Source: an uncultured Eubacteriales bacterium
GTDB lineage: Bacteria; Bacillota; Clostridia; Christensenellales; UBA1242
Assembly (NCBI GenBank): GCA_948695535.1
Contig: CAPRTS010000006.1
Coordinates: 1 to 7,976, forward strand
Direction: 5' to 3'
DNA length: 7,976 nucleotides
A model generated the notes under the pieces. That model worked only from the letters and a program-made list of their open reading frames with translations. It searched no databases and had not been told where the DNA came from. Every line of letters begins with the position of its first letter. The stretch's first letter is position 1. Shown here piece after piece: positions 1 to 6,250 of the stretch. A program made the position numbers and the translations under genes.

Positions 1-908
1 CCGAAAATTGCGCCTTCACGATAACCGAAGGCCGTAAGCACCATCATGAATACGGCGACTAAACCGTCCCAATTAAAATTGCACCAACGCAAATTATCAA
101 AAGCATTAAAAATAAACCAGTTATGTAACAGCACGTTGATCAGCAAGCCCACCACCGCCACACCACCGGTAATCGCCCCTATCGCCAAAAACTTGACCGC
201 CATCGCGTGGTGTTCCGTAGTGAGATTCAGCAACCAATAAATTACCGCCGTCAAAAATAACGGGATACTTAACACTACTACCATACGGTAACCACCGACC
301 CCCGCGCCCAGCGACAACACCGCCGCCGCCACCACCAGCCAGTTACGGCACTTACTACTACTTGTGCGCAACGCGTAAAAAGTCAACCCCCAAACCGTCA
401 AAGCAATGGCGAAGTGGGGAATATAGTACGTCCCGAAATTGACGTAGCGCACCCAATCGATGCCCAGCGGTAACATTAAAAAAATCGCTAACCACGGGAA
501 CAACCGTTTCTGCTGTATCGACGCTAAGAAAAAATAAAACGCCAACAAAAAAATAACGTGCAAAATTACCGTGCCCACTATCCGCACGACCGCCCAACTC
601 TTAAAAATCCAGAACAACGGGGCAAAGATTAACTGGGTATTAAGGAAGCGAATTTCGCTGGAATAAGCCCATTGATTAGTCAGGATAAATCCTTTACCTT
701 CGCTGAGCATTTTGGCCAAAATTAATTCACTCGCCATTTCGTGATCCACCGCGTCGGCGTAATAGACAATTAACCCCGCCAGCAACAACCCACACGCCAC
801 CCCGAATAACGCCCACGGCAAAACTGCCCACAGTTTCCCGCGGACGGATTTTTGCTTAAACGGCACAACAGTTGACGTAATGACCGCGTCGGTTTTAACC
901 AGTTGCAT
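1..908 (-). CDS. Polytopic membrane protein, GT-C glycosyltransferase-like (partial, C-terminus outside window)
   Basis: The frame is open from the ATG at 908 to the window edge, giving 302 complete residues with the 3' end missing. A short basic N-terminus is followed by a first membrane helix at about residues 28-50, an outer loop, and then some seven or eight further hydrophobic helices (roughly 93-128, 137-150, 160-180, 189-227, 238-263, 282-296). The loop after helix 1 carries the acidic stretch DAVDHEMASE (52-61), followed by a YSSEIRFLNTQ segment (82-92). From memory, this layout (acidic first loop, then Y-S-x-E-x-R-x-L-N-T-Q) matches a clostridial family of GT-C-fold membrane glycosyltransferase-like proteins, in which the acidic loop is the expected catalytic or metal site. 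The donor and acceptor are unknown. An in-frame TAG lies four codons upstream, so no earlier start exists. No good ribosome binding site is visible. It follows degV after 52 bases and is probably cotranscribed with it. Confidence 0.8.
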   Translation of the reverse strand, partial: MQLVKTDAVITSTVVPFKQKSVRGKLWAVLPWALFGVACGLLLAGLIVYYADAVDHEMASELILAKMLSEGKGFILTNQWAYSSEIRFLNTQLIFAPLFWIFKSWAVVRIVGTVILHVIFLLAFYFFLASIQQKRLFPWLAIFLMLPLGIDWVRYVNFGTYYIPHFAIALTVWGLTFYALRTSSSKCRNWLVVAAAVLSLGAGVGGYRMVVVLSIPLFLTAVIYWLLNLTTEHHAMAVKFLAIGAITGGVAVVGLLINVLLHNWFIFNAFDNLRWCNFNWDGLVAVFMMVLTAFGYREGAIF

Positions 909-960
909 GGTAATAGGCTACCACACTTCGCGTGTAATCAGCAAACGCTTATCCTTTGGC

Positions 961-1860
961 TTACGCGTAAGGACGATCTTCGTTGCTGATAAAGCCGTAC
1001 GCCACCGCACTGGGGCCGATATGGGCACCGATAATCGGCCCCATGATGCGAATCTCGGGGGTAATACCATAGGTTGCTTTTAACTGGGCTTGCAATTCTT
1101 TGGCTAAGGGTTCGTTATCGGTATGCACAATCACAATGTAAGGAAAATCCTGGTTTGGTGTGAACTTACCGTAGTCGTTAACGATGGAACGCAACGCTTT
1201 TTTCAAACCAATTTCTTTACGGCAGACCTTCAACTTGCCGTCGCGACCGAACTCAATAATAGGCTTGATTTGTACCACCGAGCCAATACTGGCCGCGACG
1301 TTGGAAATGCGTCCCCCGCGCGCTAAGAATTTCAAGTCGTTAACCAACACGAAGTGCTGGATATGGTGTTTCATCGCGTTAATCGCCGCCACTGCTTCGT
1401 CCAAAGTTTTTCCGGCGTCACGCATCGCCACCGCGGCCTTAACCAACATACCTTCGCCAATCGTGGTGGTGTCACATTCGACCGCCACGTAATTGATGTC
1501 GGGATAAGTTTTTTTGACTTCCGCAATTGCCGCGTTCGCGTTATCCACCGTCGGGCTTAACCCGTATCCTTGGGATAAATGCAAAGCGGTTTTCACGCCG
1601 CGCTTGGCCATGGCCGTAAACAAATCCACGTGGGCTTGCACGCTGAGAATGGAAGTACGCGCGACCACGCCTTTACGTAATTGGTTATAAAAAGCAACGT
1701 ATTGTTCGTGCTTGGTAAAATTATCCAAGCCAATAGTTACATCGTCGCCGCGCGTCAAGGTGTACTCTAACGGGGCAACATCAATCTGCATCTGTTTAAT
1801 TTCGTCGGCGTAAAGGTCGCAAGTACTGTCCGCCGAAACGGCAAATTTTGCTTCGCTCAT
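961..1860 (-). CDS. DegV family protein (fatty acid-binding, FakB-like)
   Basis: The 299 residues are a normal full length for the DegV family. Conserved blocks are visible in order: DSTCDL (11-16), a TSxxS ligand-site motif (69-73, TSILS), DLKFLARGGRIS (175-186) and the C-terminal GAHIGPSAVAYGF (278-290). Known members bind a fatty acid and present it to the FakA kinase, making acyl-phosphate for phospholipid synthesis in the cytosol. No FakA gene is in the window, so the specific role is inferred. The usual TSxPS motif reads TSILS here, which could alter lipid choice. An in-frame TGA at 1873-1875 confines the start to the ATG at 1860. An AGGTGA sequence lies 12 bases upstream of it, rather far for a ribosome binding site. 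The gene heads a minus-strand unit with the downstream membrane protein and is divergent from the sigma factor gene. Confidence 0.93.
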   Translation of the reverse strand: MSEAKFAVSADSTCDLYADEIKQMQIDVAPLEYTLTRGDDVTIGLDNFTKHEQYVAFYNQLRKGVVARTSILSVQAHVDLFTAMAKRGVKTALHLSQGYGLSPTVDNANAAIAEVKKTYPDINYVAVECDTTTIGEGMLVKAAVAMRDAGKTLDEAVAAINAMKHHIQHFVLVNDLKFLARGGRISNVAASIGSVVQIKPIIEFGRDGKLKVCRKEIGLKKALRSIVNDYGKFTPNQDFPYIVIVHTDNEPLAKELQAQLKATYGITPEIRIMGPIIGAHIGPSAVAYGFISNEDRPYA

Positions 1861-1867
1861 AATCTTT

Positions 1868-1897
1868 ATTTTTCACCTAATTCCCCCGCTTTGTCAA
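1868..1897 (-). promoter_or_regulatory. Candidate degV promoter, leaderless geometry
   Basis: On the minus strand an exact TTGACA (1897-1892) is followed after 18 bases by AAAAAT (1873-1868; four of six match TATAAT). The -10 candidate ends seven bases before the ATG, so transcription would start at or next to the start codon. The spacer contains a G run and the AGGTGA that could otherwise be taken for a Shine-Dalgarno site. The -35 is strong and the -10 weak, so this is a moderate call. Confidence 0.45.
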
Positions 1898-1930
1898 ATA
1901 GATATTGCTTGCCTAACCCAATAAAAAATA

Positions 1931-1965
1931 CACTTAATTAAAGTGAGACAACCGGTCACTTAATT
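1931..1965. promoter_or_regulatory. Repeated half-sites (CACTT/AAGTG), candidate operator
   Basis: CACTTAATT occurs twice in direct orientation (1931-1939 and 1957-1965; start-to-start distance 26). Between the copies lies AAGTGA (1941-1946), which forms an inverted repeat with TCACTT (1956-1961) around a 9-base spacer. The inverted repeat overlaps the -35 element of the sigma gene and lies between the divergent degV and sigma genes. A dimeric regulator or autoregulation by the sigma system is possible; the binding factor is unknown. Confidence 0.35.
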
Positions 1966-1974
1966 TGTTATAAT
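1945..1974 (+). promoter_or_regulatory. Sigma factor gene promoter, extended -10
   Basis: An exact TATAAT (1969-1974) is preceded by TG at the extended -10 position (TGTTATAAT). A -35-like GAGACA (1945-1950, four of six) sits 18 bases upstream. The expected start of transcription is near 1980-1982, only about 5-7 bases before the ATG at 1987, so the leader is almost absent. This is a housekeeping-type promoter. An ECF-type -35 (CAACC, 1949-1953) is also present by chance or by design, which would allow autoregulation. Confidence 0.65.
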
Positions 1975-1986
1975 CTAGGCAGGCTT

Positions 1987-2514
1987 ATGGCAAAAGGCGA
2001 TAACTACGTACTGAATAATCGGGAGGAACTGGAAAAAGTTCTGGCCCAATACGGGAATAAACTGGTGGGGTTTATTAACTGTTACGTGAACAATGTCGCG
2101 GCTGCCGAAGATTTAATGATGGACGTTTTCGTCGCCGTCTTACAACGCCAACCCGTCTTTGCCGATGAGCACGCCCGACGCAGTTATTTGTATAAGTGTG
2201 CCAAAAATAAAGCCCTTAATTACTTAAAGAAAAATCGGCGACTGACTTTATTAAACGAAGAACTGCTTGCCGACACGTACGCTTTGGAGAACGAACTTTA
2301 TTACAACCACACCCGCAAATTGTTAATTGAAACCATTAAGCCCTTAAAACACGCCTACCGCACTGTCTTGTATTTAAGTTTACTGGCAGAAATGGATAAC
2401 GCGGAAATTTGCGACACGATGGGGTTAAACGAACGACAACTGCGCAACTTAAAACACCGCGCAAAAAAGCAATTAAACAACCGCCTGAAACAAAAAAATT
2501 TATATTTTAAGTAA
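1987..2514 (+). CDS. ECF-type RNA polymerase sigma factor
   Basis: The 175 residues are typical for an ECF (group IV) sigma factor, which has only regions 2 and 4. Region 2 spans about 14-85: helix NKLVGFINCYVNN, the core-binding block AAAEDLMMDVFVAVLQR (38-54), and the -10-recognition segment SYLYKCAKNKALNYLKKNRR (66-85). Region 4 spans about 112-168: LKHAYRTVLYLSLLAEMDNAEI, then the helix-turn-helix GLNERQLRNLKHRAKKQL that reads the -35 element. The start at 1987 is supported because the next Met residues (44-45) lie inside region 2. No Shine-Dalgarno site of normal strength precedes it. The next gene starts 15 bases after the stop, so the two form an operon, as expected for a sigma factor and its regulator. 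The inducing signal is unknown. Confidence 0.9.
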   Translation: MAKGDNYVLNNREELEKVLAQYGNKLVGFINCYVNNVAAAEDLMMDVFVAVLQRQPVFADEHARRSYLYKCAKNKALNYLKKNRRLTLLNEELLADTYALENELYYNHTRKLLIETIKPLKHAYRTVLYLSLLAEMDNAEICDTMGLNERQLRNLKHRAKKQLNNRLKQKNLYFK

Positions 2515-2529
2515 AAGGAGAAAAGTAAG

Positions 2530-4056
2530 ATGAAAACCAATCAAGAACGGGCAACCATTATTATGAACCACTACGCCGCCAGTTGTGACGTGGCGACACC
2601 ACCGGCCGCACCCCGTTTTCGTCGTTGGCAGGTGGTAACCGCCGCCGTGTGTGCCGGTCTGCTGCTGTTTGCCAGTGTTGCCTTGTTGGTTGGCTTACTT
2701 TGGCGTACCCCAGGACGTACGCCAAGTCAAACGGGTTACAGTTTTGACCAACTGTACATTGCCGACTACCAAAATTACGACGCCATTGGCTTAGGCAGCC
2801 TGACTACCGATGACGCGGTAACCACGCCGCACGCACTTAACGCCGCGTCCTTATCCGCCACCAGTAACCGCCCCCACAAGAAGTACTTAATTGGCAAGAC
2901 CAAAGATGGTAGGGTCAAAAAGCTGGACTTCACCGCCACCAAAGATGGCCCCGCGGCCAAAACCCAAGACGAACAAAGCGGGAATATTACCAAAGTTTAC
3001 TCCTTTACTAACTTCACTTTTTTTCAATGGGGCGGCTACGACCCGGGTGAAGGCCTCTTACAATATGCTGTTAATGGCGTTCGCGAAAGTGTAATTTACG
3101 TGATTGACCACCGCAGTGGCAAAATCTTTGCTTTATGGGACACGGGTATCGCTGACATCATTTGGCGGTACGCATCTAAGTACGGCGATTATACTTTGGA
3201 AAGTGATGACTATCTCTACTTTATTGCTCGTTCGCGGGCATCAGCTAACGGTGACAATTCTGCCTTTTGGCGATTGTCCATTGTCGACGAAACTTTGCGC
3301 TGCGAAAAAGTCATTGACCAAGACCAACTGGCTTTCAACGTAAACCAAACTTTTGTCGACCGCTATGGGAATCTTTACTTGGCCGATAAAAATTACGATA
3401 GTCCCAAGTATCGTTTAATCAGCCCCAACAACACCATTAAATTGTTATCAACCAGTATCCGTCTGGCGACCAACCGCGTGGTTTATACCTATGACAAAAC
3501 GCAAAAGGTTGACGCCACCGGTAATTTGGTGGCTAATACTTTTACTGACGTAAATCTTTTTTACCTGGCCCCCGAAAATCGGGTAAAAACCGTGGGCAAT
3601 GTTGACTATTACTATGGCATGTACCAAACCAATGGTGGCGGCTACTATCCTGACCTAGAACTTGACCAGCATTATTCTAGTGCTAGACAGCGCAACATTA
3701 TCGCCGTCACGTGGTTAGACGCACAACACGAACAGTTCACGTACGCAATAGTTCCGCCGACGTTGTTTACTAGTTCCGCCGAAGTTCCCCAAGATTATGT
3801 GGCGACCAACGATTACATTTACTTCCGTGATGGTGACAAAATTTTTTCTGTCACCATTACCGACGGCACCAAACAAGACTTGTCAACCGGCTACTTGTTT
3901 AACAGTATTTACACCGACAATTTGGGCAACGTGGTCTTTGAAGCCTTAGACAAAAATATGAACAACATCAAAGGCACCATTGACAATAATGGGGACATCG
4001 ACATTACGCAAAACGCCCGTAACTACGAAATCTATTCGCTTAAACCCATTAATTAA
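2530..4056 (+). CDS. Single-pass membrane protein with large outer domain, probable regulator of the upstream ECF sigma factor
   Basis: The protein has 508 residues: a short inner segment (1-32), one strong membrane helix (about 33-58) and a roughly 450-residue outer domain after a Pro/Thr/Gly linker. The outer part is rich in Asp, Asn, Tyr and Thr and contains strand-turn-strand units such as FVDRYGNLYLADKN (275-288), DYIYFRDGDKIFSV (428-441) and NSIYTDNLGNVVFEAL (458-473). These suggest a beta-propeller-like fold of the kind common in clostridial anti-sigma partners. The inner segment has H14 and C19 but not the HxxxCxxC zinc anti-sigma motif. An AAAGGAG sits nine bases before the ATG. The tight coupling to the sigma gene (15-base gap) is the main argument for an anti-sigma or sensor role; this is inference, since no catalytic or named domain is recognised. 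Confidence 0.8.
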   Translation: MKTNQERATIIMNHYAASCDVATPPAAPRFRRWQVVTAAVCAGLLLFASVALLVGLLWRTPGRTPSQTGYSFDQLYIADYQNYDAIGLGSLTTDDAVTTPHALNAASLSATSNRPHKKYLIGKTKDGRVKKLDFTATKDGPAAKTQDEQSGNITKVYSFTNFTFFQWGGYDPGEGLLQYAVNGVRESVIYVIDHRSGKIFALWDTGIADIIWRYASKYGDYTLESDDYLYFIARSRASANGDNSAFWRLSIVDETLRCEKVIDQDQLAFNVNQTFVDRYGNLYLADKNYDSPKYRLISPNNTIKLLSTSIRLATNRVVYTYDKTQKVDATGNLVANTFTDVNLFYLAPENRVKTVGNVDYYYGMYQTNGGGYYPDLELDQHYSSARQRNIIAVTWLDAQHEQFTYAIVPPTLFTSSAEVPQDYVATNDYIYFRDGDKIFSVTITDGTKQDLSTGYLFNSIYTDNLGNVVFEALDKNMNNIKGTIDNNGDIDITQNARNYEIYSLKPIN

Positions 4057-4061
4057 GCGAA
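4035..4061 (+). terminator. Inverted repeat over the stop codon, weak terminator candidate
   Basis: TTCGCTTAA (4035-4043) and TTAAGCGAA (4053-4061) form a perfect 9-base inverted repeat with a 9-base loop. The right arm includes the TAA stop of the membrane protein gene. No T run follows, so it may be a weak or Rho-assisted end or an mRNA 3' stabiliser rather than a true intrinsic terminator. Confidence 0.3.
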
Positions 4062-4092
4062 ACGCTCCGTCCGTAAACAACGATATTTACAA

Positions 4093-4121
4093 TTTACATA
4101 ACCCCGTTAAGCGGTTATTAT
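4093..4121 (+). promoter_or_regulatory. Promoter of the Nudix/editing-domain gene, leaderless geometry
   Basis: TTTACA (4093-4098, five of six) and TATTAT (4116-4121, five of six) are separated by exactly 17 bases. The -10 ends five bases before the ATG, so the expected transcription start falls on or beside the A of the start codon (4127). An in-frame TAA at 4121-4123 rules out an earlier start. The spacer contains CCG and CGG arms around TTAAG, a small palindrome that could bind a regulator. Confidence 0.65.
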
Positions 4122-4126
4122 AAGTT

Positions 4127-4960
4127 ATGGCTATCGTCAATTTACCCACTGACTACGGGACGGATTTACCGTGCGCAATCGAGTTCCCCGAATTGATTTA
4201 CGGGGTAACCGCCGTGGCTGTACCGCAACCGCTTAACGGCCAAGTTTACCACCCGCTGACGCATGCCGTTTTACCTACGGTAATTTTACCCAACGTCAAA
4301 GTTCCTTACCTGTTAATTCCGGCGCACGTGCCGGCGCACTGGACTATTGCCGAAACCCACGGTTTACCAATTAAACAAGTTGTTGCGCCCTTATTTCAAG
4401 GTACTGGTAACCAAACCATTCGCCCCGACTTGCCCATTCAACACCGCCAAAGCGTTATTGCCGTGATTAAACATTGGGCGGACAACAGTTATCTTGGCGT
4501 TGATTCGTACCACCGCGATTGTAAATCTTTTGTCCTTGGCGGACGAGAAAATGGCGAAACCCCCGCCGCGGCGGCACGGCGCGAAGTTACCGAAGAAACG
4601 GGCTACACCGACCTGACGGTCGACAGTGTTTACCCAATTATGCTTTTGAACCATTTTTATGCCGACTATAAAGGCGTCAACCGCCACGCAACTTTGCACA
4701 TTGTTTTTGGCCATTTAAGCAGTGACCGCCACGTTGCCTTAACCGCCAAAGAAAGTAATGAACACGCCGTTAAATGGGTAGCCCAACGGGACTTGCGCAA
4801 TTTCTTAACGGTCAAAAACAATTTATTTGCGGTCGACATTATTGAACACGGCCCCCACGCTTATACGGGCGACGGCTTGATAGTTAACTCTGGCGAACTG
4901 GACGGGCTGTCCCGCGCCGCCGCTCGTGAAGTAGTAGCCAAAATATTGGCTGAACGCTAA
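4127..4960 (+). CDS. Nudix hydrolase domain embedded in a free-standing LeuRS CP1 editing-like domain
   Basis: The 277 residues hold a perfect Nudix box, GX5EX7REUXEEXGU, at 138-160 (G138, E144, R152, E153, E156, E157, G159), which binds the metal for cleaving nucleoside diphosphate-linked substrates. The flanks resemble the leucyl-tRNA synthetase editing domain in the right order. EFPELIYGVT (19-28) aligns with the TRPDT-x-FGVT strand. IPAH at 64-67, followed by HGLPIKQVV (78-86), aligns with VPAHDERD and GLPIKQV. AYTGDGLIVNSGELDGLS (245-262) aligns with the DG-x-L-x-NSG segment that closes the domain. The Nudix fold thus sits as an insertion at about 108-230. The editing-site residues look lost: the TRPDT threonines are replaced (P-E-L) and the Asp after PAH is Val. 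There is no HIGH or KMSKS synthetase core. The substrate is unknown. Nudix assignment is near certain; the editing-domain origin is strong but based on remembered motifs. Confidence 0.9.
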   Translation: MAIVNLPTDYGTDLPCAIEFPELIYGVTAVAVPQPLNGQVYHPLTHAVLPTVILPNVKVPYLLIPAHVPAHWTIAETHGLPIKQVVAPLFQGTGNQTIRPDLPIQHRQSVIAVIKHWADNSYLGVDSYHRDCKSFVLGGRENGETPAAAARREVTEETGYTDLTVDSVYPIMLLNHFYADYKGVNRHATLHIVFGHLSSDRHVALTAKESNEHAVKWVAQRDLRNFLTVKNNLFAVDIIEHGPHAYTGDGLIVNSGELDGLSRAAAREVVAKILAER

Positions 4961-5049
4961 TTACCCCGGTTCTTAATTCATGCCTGATGCTTTCTGGTGG
5001 AGAAGTAGTAACCTAAAACGAATTTTCAAACCGCCCGATAAATTGTAAT

Positions 5050-5463
5050 TTATATATCAATCCAAGTCGTTTTTAAGTCCTTATAAATTCTGCACGTTTG
5101 CGCCGTAAATTTCAATACGCAATAGTCGGGGTCGGTTTTCCCCTTTTTATAAAACATAGTGTCGCCCATACGCCAAATTTCGTCTTTTATGCTTTGGTCG
5201 GTCAAGACTTGCATTACGCCGATAAGCATTACGCCCGTATAACTGAACCGTCCGCGTTTATAAAAATAAACACACGCTTTTTCGTTGGCGTTATATTGTG
5301 ATACCCTCATAGAAGAAGTATTGGTAGTAAAATAAAAATCGTTACCGTCAATCTTTCGCGGCGCAAGCATTGCCTTTGTATTTGGGAAACCGTTTTCGTC
5401 AACCGACGAAATCATAGCCGTTTTCTGTTCTTTTATAAATTCAAAAACTTGTTCTTTTGTCAT
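5050..5463 (-). CDS. Pyridoxamine 5'-phosphate oxidase-like flavin-binding protein
   Basis: The 137 residues fit the small split-barrel PNPOx-like family, which binds FMN or related flavins and acts as an oxidoreductase or stress protein in the cytosol. Visible features are a helical start (TKEQVFEFIKEQ), the strand AMISSVDENGFPNTKAM (16-32) typical of the first barrel strands, DFYFTTNTSSMRVSQYNAN (42-60) holding the phosphate-contact region, and KACVYFYKRGRFSYTGVML (62-80). The start is set at the second Met (5463), because GGAG lies nine bases before it but directly abuts the ATG at 5472. A consensus promoter precedes the gene, so it is a single-gene unit. It converges on the Nudix gene with an 89-base gap in which no convincing terminator is seen. 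The specific substrate cannot be told. Base composition resembles the accessory cassette rather than the left half. Confidence 0.85.
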   Translation of the reverse strand: MTKEQVFEFIKEQKTAMISSVDENGFPNTKAMLAPRKIDGNDFYFTTNTSSMRVSQYNANEKACVYFYKRGRFSYTGVMLIGVMQVLTDQSIKDEIWRMGDTMFYKKGKTDPDYCVLKFTAQTCRIYKDLKTTWIDI

Positions 5464-5513
5464 TAGAGTCATCTCCGTTAAATTACTGTTTATCGCTCTA
5501 TTTGAGCAAATAC

Positions 5514-5542
5514 ATTATAGCACAAACAACGCCTATTTTCAA
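5514..5542 (-). promoter_or_regulatory. Promoter of the PNPOx-like gene
   Basis: On the minus strand TTGAAA (5542-5537, five of six) is followed after 17 bases by an exact TATAAT (5519-5514), preceded by an extended -10 TG (TGCTATAAT). Transcription should start near 5507, giving a leader of about 44 bases that contains the ribosome binding site ACGGAGA used for the ATG at 5463. This is the strongest promoter in the window. Confidence 0.8.
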
Positions 5543-5610
5543 CCATATAACATTACTAAAAGTGAAAAAGCACTGCGGCGGGTGTGTCGACTATACGAGC
5601 GACGTGTGCA

Positions 5611-5647
5611 AAAAGAAAAAGAACGAAACTCACATGGTTCGTTCTTT
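5611..5647 (-). terminator. Intrinsic terminator of the toxin-HNH operon
   Basis: A perfect 10-base inverted repeat, AAAGAACGAA (5618-5627) and TTCGTTCTTT (5638-5647), encloses a 10-base loop. On the minus strand the stem is followed by a T-rich run (TTTTTCTTTTT, reading down to about 5612). It lies about 145 bases after the HNH gene stop and before the promoter of the PNPOx-like gene, so it separates the two minus-strand units. Confidence 0.65.
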
Positions 5648-5655
5648 AACGACAT

Positions 5656-5753
5656 TGGTGGGAGATGGTGTGTATTGCCGTTTCCCGCAAGCGGGAACCC
5701 TCGGCAAACCTTCGCTACGCTCAGTCGAACGGTTTATTTCTTCTGCTACCACC
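5656..5753. repeat. Structured palindromic intergenic element (two hairpins in an outer stem)
   Basis: Hairpin 1: TGCCG (5676-5680) pairs with CGGCA (5702-5706) and encloses TTCCCG-CAAG-CGGGAA (5682-5697). Hairpin 2: AACC-TTCG (5707-5714) pairs with CGAA-C-GGTT (5726-5734) with one bulged base. An outer GGTGG (5657-5661) can pair with CCACC (5749-5753), closing a three-way, cloverleaf-like fold. It is much richer in G+C than its flanks. It resembles dispersed REP- or MITE-like palindromes, but only this copy is in the window, so repeat status is inferred. Confidence 0.5.
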
Positions 5754-5791
5754 TACTTACATGCGGTATTATCATCAATACTTAATTTGTC

Positions 5792-6238
5792 CTAATATTC
5801 AATCCCGAGTTCGTCCAATAAGGGGGCTTTCATTTCCCACTTTTCCACTTGGTTACGTTGTTCAAATAAAGATTCGGCTGCTAAATAGTGTTGAGTCAAA
5901 GTTTCTAAGCCACAATGATTGACTTGCATAAAATGTTGTTTGGCTTGTTCGCCATAACCAATTCTGGTCGAATTACGAAAATGTTTGACACCGTGGCACG
6001 CCGGACAAAGGGCTTGGATTTCTCGCAAAGTTTGGGTACGACTGGGGATATCAAAATTCCAAACTTCGTGAGCCACTAATTTTTTTGATTTTGCGCCACA
6101 AATTTCACACTGATAACCGGCGGCTTCATAAGTTGCCTGACGCAATTTATCCCAAGTTGGTTTGGGTAAAGTAATACTAAAATCTTTACCCCAAGCCCCT
6201 TTCGGCAATAAGTCAATGGTTAATTTCAAATTTTGCAT
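5792..6238 (-). CDS. HNH endonuclease-like protein
   Basis: The 148 residues carry a zinc-type HNH module: CEIC (C44, C47), the AHEVW block (H57, E58), and CPACHGVKH (C78, C81, H82, H86). Together these give CxxC-HE-CxxCH-x3-H, the metal-binding and nicking core of HNH nucleases. The N-terminus (MQNLKLTIDLLPKGAWGKDF) and the aromatic C-terminal helix region are typical of small stand-alone phage or island HNH proteins. The ATG at 6238 is preferred over the upstream GTG (6250), since GGGAG lies five bases before it. It begins 12 bases after the stop of the DUF4417 gene, so it is the last gene of the cassette. It could be a homing-type or packaging nuclease, or a defence nuclease; the sequence does not decide between these. 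Confidence 0.85.
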   Translation of the reverse strand: MQNLKLTIDLLPKGAWGKDFSITLPKPTWDKLRQATYEAAGYQCEICGAKSKKLVAHEVWNFDIPSRTQTLREIQALCPACHGVKHFRNSTRIGYGEQAKQHFMQVNHCGLETLTQHYLAAESLFEQRNQVEKWEMKAPLLDELGIEY

Positions 6239-6250
6239 TGCTACTCCCAC

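Noticed and set aside
46..597. Short open frames on either strand in the first 600 bases
   Set aside because: They are other-frame shadows of the polytopic membrane protein, which runs off the left edge and explains the region with clear hydrophobic helices.
5038..5053. ATAAATT/AATTTAT inverted repeat as a terminator between the converging genes
   Set aside because: The stem is entirely A-T with a two-base loop and no G+C core, so it is unlikely to terminate transcription.
5656..5753. CRISPR repeat unit
   Set aside because: The palindromic unit occurs once, with no regularly spaced copies or spacers, and no cas genes are present.
5457..5922. Plus-strand open frames over the terminator and palindrome region
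   Set aside because: They run through the promoter, terminator and hairpins, give low-complexity translations and lack translation signals.
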